Below, in pieces: positions 16,321 through 22,863 of a stretch of DNA of 38,100 nt. The stretch spans positions 1-38,100 of the IMG/VR virus record IMGVR_UViG_3300009181_000167; one strand, 5' to 3'. The notes beneath the pieces were generated by a model, which did no database searches, was not told the DNA's origin, and was given only the letters and a program-made list of their open reading frames with translations. The stretch comes from a virus. The number at the start of each line of letters is the position of its first letter. Within the stretch, counting starts at the first letter, position 1. Made by a program: the position numbers and the translations under genes.

Positions 16321-18243
16321 TTATTTGAGCCAGCGAGAACCTCTGCCAGTCATCCAACTAGGTCGTGCAAATGTTGGTGGTTTATCCATCCCAATATGAA
16401 AAAGATTTGGTGCGTTCCAAATTAAAAACCAATGCGCCATTACGCAGTCATCAGTTGATCCTTCGGGCCAGTTAATAAGTTCTTTTACCATAGGTTTTAT
16501 TGTTGCTTTTGACCCTGAGTATTCAGAACCAGGAAGACGAACTCGACCAGCTTTGTAATGGGGAGCAAGAGTTTGAACTCCATAGCCTTCATCAGATTTA
16601 TTGCGATTTGTTTGGTGTGGAATCAAAGTGATATTTCTAATTGCAGACCACCGTTTGAAATGGTCATACTGAAGCATGAACCTTTGAGCAGCATTAGCCT
16701 CAACTATTAAATGGGTAAATGGGTGTCCTTGGTCATTTGAACGAAGCCACCATTCTTCAAGCAACCCTGTGAACTGACGACTATCTTGGTTGTAGTCTAG
16801 GAAATCCGGGGCATCCATAGGTGAGCGCACTAGATCAACTAAATGTTGAATTTGAGTTTCAGGGTTATAACCCCACCATTGAACTGCCCAATACTTTGTA
16901 GGAGATGGGTCAGCCGTTACAACAGAATAAGCGTTTATGTTATCGGGCCATTTACCTGCCACTCGGCTTTCATCCCAACAGCCTTGGTGCATTGAACCAG
17001 TCGAATCAATACCCCCGTCAATCCAAGTTTGTTGAATTAGGCTTGCTTCTTTATCCACATCTTCCTGTTGATAAAGTGTTTGAAAACGATCTAGGCGGTT
17101 TGATTTAATACGAGCTAATTCTTTCCAAGGCAAACGATATTCATCTAGCAAACATCCATCAGGATAATTTCCTTTATGCCCGGCATGGCTTTTTTCTGTA
17201 TCACACAATTCTTCGTAGTGTGCTTTGTAAACAATATGATGATATTTTTTTGGCGCTTGTTCAGGTTTATCCTCAAACTCTAAAGACCAGTCAACAAGGT
17301 TAAGTGCGTAACGATACAAGTCATCAGATGCCATTCTTTGTCCTTGTAAAATTAAAAGCCCACCCGGATCAAGGCGAGTTTCAGCTTCTGTTTCCCACCA
17401 GTTAATTAAATTCTCACGCGCTTCGGTAGTTCGGATATTTGTTTTATCCACAAGGTCATCCCAAATAACTGTATCGAAACGACCACCAAGAAATCCTGAG
17501 TCCATACCGTAAGCAACAAAGTTAGGTTCTTTATCATCAATAGCAACCCCGCCATCTTGCGCAAGGATGAATTCTTCCAAACGCCAAAGGTCAGAGTTAG
17601 CAGGTTTGAATCTTCCGTAGTCTGTGATGAGGGTTGAAACTGCATCTTTAGCAAGCCCACGTTCAATCAAATCTGCATCAGCTTTAACAGGAGTTACACG
17701 TTCAAAAGTTCTGCGGATACGACCTGTGTATTTAGTTGCTTGTCCTGCGGTTCTTGAACCAATCATTGTTCGGCGTGAGCGATCACGAACAGCAAGCCAA
17801 ACAGGTAGGTCATGCGTAAAGAAAGTTGACTTACCAACGCCAGGTGGACAGTTAACTACAACGTATTCTTTTTGTTTTGTCCCGGCTAATTCTAAAATCT
17901 TATACGCCGCTTCCTCAGCCCAAGGTGAAGTTGAGCGAGCAAAATATCTTTGACGAAAATAACCAAAGTCTTCTAGCGCCCTAGCAGCATCACCCTTAAC
18001 AGAGTCAAGTCCAAACACGCCTGCTTTCTCAAATCCAATTTCACCGAGAGCTTTGTTTAAGCGCGAAGTAGGAATCTTTGCTTGGCGCATTACAGATGCG
18101 TAACTAATGCCTGCCATACTTGCAGCAGTTCTTTGTGAGTGTCCTTGACTTACAGCCTTAGCATATTTTTGCCAACGAGTATCATCAATTCTTTTATTGG
18201 TTTTACCCGCATTGCTAGTCGCCAATTTCTTCTTCTTCCTCAA
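16321..18243 (-). CDS. terL: Terminase large subunit with N-terminal HTH-like extension
   Basis: The frame gives 640 residues from a TTG at 18243; a TTG at 18225 is also possible, and no ATG lies nearby. It is the packaging ATPase and nuclease. Motifs: Walker A PPGVGKST (133-140), Walker B FDTVIWDDLVD (256-266), coupling motif GQR (301-303). Nuclease acidic residues: D445 in TADPSP, E515 in IVEANA, and DD near 598. The ATPase begins unusually late. Residues about 25-60 (QGHSQRTAASMAGISYASVM) look like a helix-turn-helix, as in small terminase subunits. No separate small subunit gene was found. Confidence 0.95.
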   Translation of the reverse strand: MRKKKKLATSNAGKTNKRIDDTRWQKYAKAVSQGHSQRTAASMAGISYASVMRQAKIPTSRLNKALGEIGFEKAGVFGLDSVKGDAARALEDFGYFRQRYFARSTSPWAEEAAYKILELAGTKQKEYVVVNCPPGVGKSTFFTHDLPVWLAVRDRSRRTMIGSRTAGQATKYTGRIRRTFERVTPVKADADLIERGLAKDAVSTLITDYGRFKPANSDLWRLEEFILAQDGGVAIDDKEPNFVAYGMDSGFLGGRFDTVIWDDLVDKTNIRTTEARENLINWWETEAETRLDPGGLLILQGQRMASDDLYRYALNLVDWSLEFEDKPEQAPKKYHHIVYKAHYEELCDTEKSHAGHKGNYPDGCLLDEYRLPWKELARIKSNRLDRFQTLYQQEDVDKEASLIQQTWIDGGIDSTGSMHQGCWDESRVAGKWPDNINAYSVVTADPSPTKYWAVQWWGYNPETQIQHLVDLVRSPMDAPDFLDYNQDSRQFTGLLEEWWLRSNDQGHPFTHLIVEANAAQRFMLQYDHFKRWSAIRNITLIPHQTNRNKSDEGYGVQTLAPHYKAGRVRLPGSEYSGSKATIKPMVKELINWPEGSTDDCVMAHWFLIWNAPNLFHIGMDKPPTFARPSWMTGRGSRWLK

Positions 18244-19039
18244 ATTCTACAAAGCAATTGCAACCGCCAATATCTAATTCATCAATCATAGTTGGAGAGG
18301 CTTCGTGTCTGCGCCGTAATTCAATTAAAGGCAATGGGATTCTAACTCCATCTACCATCTCTCGAAGGATAGTTACATCTTGCCCAATAACTTCTCTTAT
18401 GTGGTTTTCTTTTTCTTCCCATACAGAAAAGCGATCTGGCATAACTTCAAGAAGTTTTTTGAATTGACCTTGACCTGCACGAACACAACCACCACCGCAG
18501 TTGTTATGCGAAAATCCTAAATCATAAAGGCGTGGGGTTTTTAATCCTTCGCGTTGCGCCCATTCCATAAGTTGTTTTTTATCGTAGTAAGGTGGTTCAG
18601 ATAATGGTGCTTCAGCTTTGTATGGAAGATAATTTTTAACAATTGCTGGCAGGCGATGAGTTTCGCTCCAGTCAATGCCTACATAAATTACGGTGTCTTC
18701 AGGGTCGCAATTTTCTTTTAACCATTTACGAGCTGGTCGTTGCTTAAGAAGTTTAGAACAATTAGCCACACGCGAGTTACCTAAGAATTTTTGATCCTCA
18801 AACAAAGTCCAAATATCTCTGCCTTCATTAAGGTAAATGTAATGACCGCCACCGATATTGGTAATTGCATCTTTGATAAATCGGTAGGTGTCTTCATCTT
18901 CGCCTATGTGGGGATTATTAGAAGCGCCTTTAACATCAGCAAAAACTAAATACAAATCTTCAGTTCCAAAACGCTCAGTTACAATCTTGGCAGTTGCCCA
19001 AGAGCCGATACCACCTGAGAACATTACGACACGCTTCAT
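18215..19039 (-). CDS. PP-loop ATP pyrophosphatase / PAPS-reductase-like enzyme
   Basis: This 274-residue protein has an N-terminal PP-loop, FSGGIGSWATAK (residues 7-18), placing it in the adenine nucleotide alpha-hydrolase superfamily that includes PAPS reductases, DndC and tRNA thiolases. Cys residues in VANCSKLL, NNCGGGCVRAGQGQ and GGCNC could bind a metal or Fe-S cluster or carry sulfur. A good site (AAAGGGTGTT) precedes the ATG. It is the first gene of the late operon and overlaps terL. The substrate cannot be read from the sequence. DNA or RNA sulfuration or base modification is a hypothesis. Confidence 0.8.
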   Translation of the reverse strand: MKRVVMFSGGIGSWATAKIVTERFGTEDLYLVFADVKGASNNPHIGEDEDTYRFIKDAITNIGGGHYIYLNEGRDIWTLFEDQKFLGNSRVANCSKLLKQRPARKWLKENCDPEDTVIYVGIDWSETHRLPAIVKNYLPYKAEAPLSEPPYYDKKQLMEWAQREGLKTPRLYDLGFSHNNCGGGCVRAGQGQFKKLLEVMPDRFSVWEEKENHIREVIGQDVTILREMVDGVRIPLPLIELRRRHEASPTMIDELDIGGCNCFVEFEEEEEIGD

Positions 19040-19130
19040 AACACCCTTTCATCAGGTTACACTCTATCACTTGCGCATTATGAATAATCAATGCTAAGGT
19101 GCTTTTGCTTCACTAAAACTTAATAATGGC

Positions 19131-19530
19131 AGCGTGGCACACCATGTAAAAAACCACGCACACTACCGATCCTAGTGTGGCCCCGTTTGATGGGTAAGTC
19201 ATCCATGCCCAAGTATTGCTTGGCAAAAGGTGTAGCTGACCGAGGAACTTATTTATAAGAGCAATGAGTTAAAACAGCGAGATGAATCTATTGGCGACTA
19301 AACACGAACTGCCTTACCGCCGATAAAAAGAATAGACCATCACATAGCGCAGTTGGGTGTAAGCCCCTATCTAACAGATAGTCCTTAACTAAGGCTATCT
19401 ATGCCCCGGCTCGATAAGATTGTGGTTTTAAGTCCACTAAATAAAATTACATAAATGTCTTAAAGCAAAACGATAAGAAGCAGTTTAACGACTTGCTCAG
19501 GTCTGGAGAGATCAGAACTTAAACCTGACC
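19131..19530. ncRNA. Candidate large structured RNA
   Basis: Perfect pairings occur in series. GCGTGG 19133-19138 pairs with CCACGC 19155-19160. ACACTA 19161-19166 pairs with TAGTGT 19074+100-19179 (that is 19174-19179). GCC-AAG 19208-19214 pairs with CTTGGC 19220-19225 with one bulge. TCTATTGGCG 19288-19297 pairs with CGCC 19319-19322 and AATAGA 19332-19337. AGATAG-CCTT 19377-19387 pairs with AAGGCTATCT 19392-19401. TCAGGTCTG 19498-19506 pairs with CAGA 19514-19517 and CCTGA 19525-19529. CTATCT at 19368-19373 offers an alternative partner for AGATAG. Strand is not determined. Confidence 0.5.
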
Positions 19531-19632
19531 TAAATACAAGTCTAGCAAATAGATTACGGTAGTGAGATATAGTTCGTATGGTGATATAAATAAGCGCGCC
19601 CACACACACCCTCGGCACACTACCCGTCAAAG

Positions 19633-19646
19633 CGAACAAGCGTTCG
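19633..19646. promoter_or_regulatory. SOS box 1 (LexA-type operator)
   Basis: CGAAC-AAGC-GTTCG is a perfect palindrome with a 4-bp spacer and a flanking A giving GTTCGA. It fits the LexA box of Actinobacteria (TCGAAC-N4-GTTCGA). It lies in the intergenic hub 43 bp from a second copy, close to four helical turns. Host LexA is the likely ligand, since no LexA or CI-like repressor is recognised in the window. Confidence 0.65.
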
Positions 19647-19676
19647 AGTAAATAGGGGATACCTAATAAATAATTA

Positions 19677-19690
19677 GAACAAGCGTTCGA
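19677..19690. promoter_or_regulatory. SOS box 2 (LexA-type operator)
   Basis: AGAAC-AAGC-GTTCGA shares the whole core of box 1, including the spacer AAGC. Between the two boxes lies the AT-rich stretch CCTAATAAATAATTAG, which could hold a -10 element on either strand. Paired operators around a promoter would let LexA occlude or loop it, giving induction on DNA damage. Confidence 0.6.
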
Positions 19691-19924
19691 ATACTTCCAT
19701 ACATTCGGGGCGATGCCCCCAATATCTAGGACAATTCAACACCCCCACCCCCTTAAGTCTTCTCTATCTTTCGGCGATAAATGCGGGCAAACATTGGGGC
19801 AATGATGGGCAACTAATAGAGAAAGAAACTACGGGGCAGGGGTCATCTATCTGCAAAGTTTGCGGGGATCAAAAATAAAGAAGGCAAGAGTTCGGGCAAT
19901 AACCAAGGGCGATGCGTAGCTTTT

Positions 19925-19972
19925 GGGGATTAAATGGGGATAAGTTGGGGAAAACCTTTGGGAATGTGGGGG
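19925..19972 (+). other. Phased G-run array, possible G-quadruplex
   Basis: G-runs lie at 19925-19928, 19936-19939, 19947-19950, 19960-19962 and 19968-19972. The first three start exactly 11 nt apart with similar spacers (ATTAAAT, ATAAGTT). Loops of 7, 7, 9 and 5 nt permit a G-quadruplex on the plus strand. It could also be an iteron-like or polypurine element at an origin or regulatory site. Confidence 0.4.
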
Positions 19973-20215
19973 AGAGAAACTATAAATCCCCTTTCCTCTC
20001 TTTCCTTCCTTAGTTCACGCTCAAATTAAAGGTTCGGCGGTGGTTTACCCTGGGTTTTACAAAGGGCAGGTTTTTGTCTATCTCTTGCCCCTTATTGATA
20101 CCAAACAGAAACCCCCTTTTTGCCCCTTTCGGTGGTTCTTTTTTGCCTTTTTATAGATTACGCTTAGGGCAACAGATTCGGCGAGAGTGTCGGATCAATG
20201 ACGAAAGGCTAGAAA

Positions 20216-20740
20216 ATGAAAACGGAACTTAAATATCCGATGGTTTTCGATGTACTAAAAGAAATGGAAAAAACCTGCCCCCCCTATTGGCGCTTATCTT
20301 ATGAATACCCCGATTCCATCGGCATTTGGCATCCTTCCTTTATTTCCGATGAACAATTCATCATGTTTGGGGATGTAAACGAACATTTCGGTTTTAATGA
20401 TACAAATGCCGACAAAGTTTGCGGATATATGGAAGGAATCTACGACACCGCCGAAATTATAAAAAGTTTTTGGGCGCAAATTGCGGAAATTTATCCCGAA
20501 CTTTTCGAACTTTCCACTTATCACGGTTTGATAAAGGTTTCCTGCATTTTGTGCGAATACGAAACCAAAAGCGTTTCTGAAATGGAAATGTTAAACGATT
20601 TAGACGGAACCTGCCCAAAATGCACTAAACAGTTTTTTAGATGGGAAAATAAGGATGGTTCTGTTGTTGTTTCTTTAACAAAAGATTTTGACGGATTGCA
20701 CACTTACGACAATTTACAAGACACAAAGGGAGAAAAATAA
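20216..20740 (+). CDS. Unknown protein with C-terminal zinc ribbon
   Basis: This 174-residue protein starts MKTELKYPMVFDVLKEMEKT after AAAGG. The N-terminal two thirds are aromatic-rich and match nothing I know. Residues about 112-140 contain CILC and, after about 20 residues, CPKC, a zinc-ribbon pattern. It is first in a rightward block of six small genes, opposite in direction to the packaging operon, and the leader comes from the structured non-coding hub. Confidence 0.75.
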   Translation: MKTELKYPMVFDVLKEMEKTCPPYWRLSYEYPDSIGIWHPSFISDEQFIMFGDVNEHFGFNDTNADKVCGYMEGIYDTAEIIKSFWAQIAEIYPELFELSTYHGLIKVSCILCEYETKSVSEMEMLNDLDGTCPKCTKQFFRWENKDGSVVVSLTKDFDGLHTYDNLQDTKGEK

Positions 20741-20741
20741 A

Positions 20742-21155
20742 ATGGGCGCTTTAACTACCTGCAAAGACTTTGTTTCTCATCCTCATTTAGTGGAAACCAC
20801 CCACATTTTCAAAGATAAAGACGGCAAAGAAACAAAAGATGTAAGAATGGGCGGGTGTTATGTGTGCCGATGTGCAAGCGCATCCGAAGAAATAAACCCA
20901 ATCGCCGAAGAATTAGAGTCTTTGGGGATCAAAAACGAAATTCATCAAACGGGCGGTTTCACTATGTGCATTTACATAAAGACAGGGAAAAATTCCTACA
21001 TTTACGCAAACACCGAAGGCGCGGGGCATTACACAAACGACGAAGACGACGAAGGAACAAACCTTTTGTTTTTCGGCGATGAAGATACCCCAACAATCAA
21101 GGCGCAAAAACTTTCCTTAGTGATGAAACACAACAAAATCAAAGTCAAAAAGTAG
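20742..21155 (+). CDS. Unknown accessory protein
   Basis: This 137-residue protein starts at ATG 20742, preceded by AAAGGGAGAAAAA; the frame is open further upstream but would overlap the previous gene. It has Cys in GGCYVCRCASA and a mixed alpha/beta look (GFTMCIYIKTGKNSYIYANT). An acidic stretch (NDEDDEGT) and a basic C-terminus (MKHNKIKVKK) follow. It is not assigned to a family. It is part of the rightward accessory block and is followed by the tRNA-like element. Confidence 0.7.
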   Translation: MGALTTCKDFVSHPHLVETTHIFKDKDGKETKDVRMGGCYVCRCASASEEINPIAEELESLGIKNEIHQTGGFTMCIYIKTGKNSYIYANTEGAGHYTNDEDDEGTNLLFFGDEDTPTIKAQKLSLVMKHNKIKVKK

Positions 21156-21160
21156 TAAAA

Positions 21161-21207
21161 GCCCTTCCCGAAATTGGGGGTTTGCGGTTCGAATCCGCGC
21201 AGGGCGC
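21161..21207 (+). other. tRNA-like mini-element lacking a D arm
   Basis: A tRNA T arm is clear: TGCGG-TTCGAAT-CCGCG at 21184-21200, with the canonical GGTTCGAATCC. It is followed by CAGGGC, which pairs with GCCCT at 21161-21165 (GCCCTTC against GCAGGGC, one mismatch). Only about 15 nt separate the 5' strand from the T arm, enough for a small CCC/GGG hairpin but not for D and anticodon arms. It may be a tRNA remnant, an attachment-site core or a tRNA mimic. Confidence 0.5.
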
Positions 21208-21235
21208 TAATCCTAGAAAATCGGTTCTAGGATTA
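21208..21235 (+). other. 11-bp perfect hairpin after the tRNA-like element
   Basis: TAATCCTAGAA at 21208-21218 and TTCTAGGATTA at 21225-21235 are exact inverted repeats around the loop AATCGG. No U tract follows, so it is not a standard terminator. It directly abuts the tRNA-like element and precedes the next start at 21252, so it could protect or process a short RNA or shape the downstream leader. Confidence 0.6.
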
Positions 21236-21251
21236 AACGAAAGGTAAACAA

Positions 21252-21674
21252 ATGCAAACAAAAGAAAAAACCCTTCAAGAGTTAGTTTCGGAATTAGGTT
21301 TTACCGCCTCATTTCACGAACTCCCCGCCTCATACAAGCGCCCTGAATGGGCGGTTAAATACGAAAAGCGGGCGGTCATTGCCAAATTAACATTTCGCGG
21401 AAATTCTTTTTCATTTCCTTACTATTACGGAACACAAAAAACGGAAAACATAGAACCCACTCCTGCGGATTTGGTTTGGACGATGGGAACGGAAAGTTCA
21501 TCGGTTAACGAATTAAGTTTCGCTGATTTCTGCCGTGAGTTCGATTATAACTCCGATTCGATGCGCGATAGAGGGATTTATTCATCCATGAAGCAACGCG
21601 CTACAAAATGGAGCGCCTTCTTAAATGACCCAAAAATAGAAAATGAACTTATAACCGCAGGAAATGACTATTAA
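21252..21674 (+). CDS. Unknown accessory protein
   Basis: This 140-residue protein starts MQTKEKTLQELVSELGF after GAAAGG. It has a mixed fold with an aromatic-rich beta region (FRGNSFSFPYYYG) and a helical half (SFADFCREFDYNSDSMRDRG). The length and layout suggest a complete single-domain protein. The family is not recognised. It sits third in the rightward block, directly upstream of a small membrane protein. Confidence 0.7.
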   Translation: MQTKEKTLQELVSELGFTASFHELPASYKRPEWAVKYEKRAVIAKLTFRGNSFSFPYYYGTQKTENIEPTPADLVWTMGTESSSVNELSFADFCREFDYNSDSMRDRGIYSSMKQRATKWSAFLNDPKIENELITAGNDY

Positions 21675-21833
21675 ATGAAACTCACAAAAAAAGGAAAACG
21701 CCTGCGGGCTTTGTTGATTGCTTTTCTTGTTGGCTTGATTTGGTGGGCAGGATACGCAACAACACCCGCAAAATGTAGAGTTCCTGCGGATCGGATGGAC
21801 AATTTCTGCAAAGAGTTAATTTTCACCTCTTAA
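21675..21833 (+). CDS. Small single-pass membrane protein
   Basis: This 52-residue gene starts one base after the previous stop. A basic N-terminus (MKLTKKGKRLRA) is followed by one hydrophobic helix (LLIAFLVGLIWWAGYA) and a short tail with two Cys. The topology predicts an N-in single-pass membrane protein. It could be a host-takeover or exclusion factor. No family assigned. Confidence 0.65.
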   Translation: MKLTKKGKRLRALLIAFLVGLIWWAGYATTPAKCRVPADRMDNFCKELIFTS

Positions 21834-21848
21834 TTCTTGCCTCTTGTT

Positions 21849-21864
21849 CATCGCTTAGGCGATG
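21849..21864. other. Perfect 6-bp hairpin with TTAG loop
   Basis: CATCGC-TTAG-GCGATG lies in the 82-bp gap between the membrane protein and the 64-residue gene. No U run follows. It may be an mRNA stability or processing element. Confidence 0.4.
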
Positions 21865-21915
21865 GGCAGGGGGAAGGGCTTAAACGGGCTTTTCAACTAA
21901 CTAGAAAGGGAAAAA

Positions 21916-22110
21916 ATGCAAAAAATAGAAATAAAGGTGAAAAGGGCTTTTCCTTCAGGCGCTTTTGTAATTTCTGCATGGAATGAGGATTACCTAGGGG
22001 AAGAAACTTTCTATGGATACACCGAAAGCGAGGCGCGGAATTTAGCCCTTGCCAATATCGCCAAAAATGGCGGTTTGGGTATTTGGGCAAAAGGCAGGGG
22101 GGATAAATGA
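21916..22110 (+). CDS. Small unknown protein
   Basis: This 64-residue protein starts MQKIEIKVKRAFPSGAF after GAAAGGGAAAA. It looks like a small alpha/beta domain (beta strand, YGYTESEARNLALANIAK helix, then a Gly/Lys tail). Its end overlaps the next gene by ATGA, so the pair is translationally coupled. Not assigned. Confidence 0.65.
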   Translation: MQKIEIKVKRAFPSGAFVISAWNEDYLGEETFYGYTESEARNLALANIAKNGGLGIWAKGRGDK

Positions 22111-22322
22111 TTCTTGCAATTTGTGATGGAGTTGCTGACCCCATTTATGCTTTTGGAAAAACCGAAGAAAGAGCGAAAGAGTTGCTTTGGCTTAGGGTTT
22201 CCGCTTATTTGAAACATCGTGGCGCGCCTATTACTTCCGAATACAACTCAAAACAATTAGAAGAAGAATTCGGGTATTTAGTCATCAAAGTAAAAAACGA
22301 TGAAACGGGGTTTTTAAGATAA
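22107..22322 (+). CDS. Small unknown protein
   Basis: This 71-residue protein starts MILAICDGVADPIYAFGKTE. Its layout of strand, helix (EERAKELLWLRVSAYLKHRG) and strand (GYLVIKVKNDE) resembles the preceding 64-residue protein, and the two may be distant relatives. It is the last gene of the rightward block and converges on the early operon. Confidence 0.65.
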   Translation: MILAICDGVADPIYAFGKTEERAKELLWLRVSAYLKHRGAPITSEYNSKQLEEEFGYLVIKVKNDETGFLR

Positions 22323-22342
22323 ATAAAAGCTACTACGAAAGA

Positions 22343-22396
22343 AAAAACCCGCCCTTTGGTTTGGATCGGAAAACCTAGAAAATCGAAGGGTTAGGG
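22343..22396 (-). terminator. Putative terminator of the early operon
   Basis: Read on the minus strand, CCC-TAA-CCCTT (22386-22396) can pair with AAGGG-C-GGG (22349-22357) across a 28-nt loop, followed by TTTTTTCTTTC. It lies 87 bp beyond the last early gene. The convergent rightward transcript meets a T9 run at 22476-22484 with no good stem before it. Confidence 0.4.
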
Positions 22397-22482
22397 TTTA
22401 CCAGGGTTCAAAATTTATGACCCGATTTAACGGCATTGCTCGGCAATCAGGCCCGGCAGCTTAGACACAATCAAATTTTTTT

Positions 22483-22668
22483 TTACTGCACAACGCTCTT
22501 GCTCAACATATCGAGCCGGGCATCTAATAAATCGTCAATGCTCGACATTAAAATTTCTTTCTTTTTCCAAGTCATGCGATCCCCATAGGTATCAGTTTTT
22601 AATTGGGCCGCAACATGAGCCAATGCTTCATCGAGTTCTAACACGGTAACTTCTTCTTCGATTTGCAT
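22483..22668 (-). CDS. Small unknown acidic protein
   Basis: This 61-residue, fully helical-looking protein starts MQIEEEVTVLELDEALAHVA and contains DDLLDARLDMLSKS. No clear ribosome-binding site precedes it. It is the last gene of the early leftward operon, downstream of the HTH protein. It could be a dimeric helical regulator or anti-host factor. Not assigned. Confidence 0.55.
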   Translation of the reverse strand: MQIEEEVTVLELDEALAHVAAQLKTDTYGDRMTWKKKEILMSSIDDLLDARLDMLSKSVVQ

Positions 22669-22677
22669 AGGAAAATG

Positions 22678-22863
22678 TTACTGCGAATTACGGTCATCGC
22701 GCTTCTTTCGATAAGCCCGAACATCATCAGCTAGGTAAAAGACTTCCTTACCTACTTTTTTAACCCACCTAATCGCGCCTCGGTGCTGCATTTGGCGTAA
22801 GTTATTAAGGTTAACTTCTAAGTGTGCAATTACTTGGAGTGATGACCAAAGTTCCTCGCTCAT
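22678..22863 (-). CDS. Helix-turn-helix DNA-binding protein (excisionase/MerR-like fold)
   Basis: This 61-residue protein has SSLQVIAHLEVNLNNLRQMQ, a helix-turn-helix, followed by a wing-like hairpin (RGAIRWVKKVGKEVFYLADD) and a basic tail. This is the usual layout of HTH_17-type excisionase-like regulators. The start overlaps the SSB stop by TAATG. It may regulate early or late transcription. No integrase is present, so excision is unlikely. Confidence 0.65.
   Translation of the reverse strand: MSEELWSSLQVIAHLEVNLNNLRQMQHRGAIRWVKKVGKEVFYLADDVRAYRKKRDDRNSQ

Larger units (their letters stand above)
19040..20215. other. 1.18-kb divergent non-coding hub
   Basis: No credible gene lies between the leftward late operon (start 19039) and the rightward accessory genes (start 20216). 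The left half (about 19130-19530) is rich in perfect inverted repeats. The middle (19633-19690) has two SOS-box palindromes around an AT-rich segment, followed by a GGGGC-GAT-GCCCC hairpin at 19707-19719. The right part (about 19780-20000) has a strong G bias on the plus strand with phased G-runs. A possible -10, TATAGATT, lies near 20152 before the plus-strand genes. Confidence 0.8.

Noticed and set aside
17051-17059. Perfect DnaA box TTATCCACA, with a second at 17444-17452
   Set aside because: Both lie inside terL and encode the same Val-Asp-Lys triplet; no clustering or AT-rich element suggests an origin.
21161-21207. Functional tRNA gene
   Set aside because: There is no room for D and anticodon arms; only T arm and acceptor-like pairing exist. 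Kept as a tRNA-like element.
22678-22863. Excisionase implying a temperate phage with integrase
   Set aside because: Only an HTH fold is seen; no tyrosine or serine integrase is recognised in the window.
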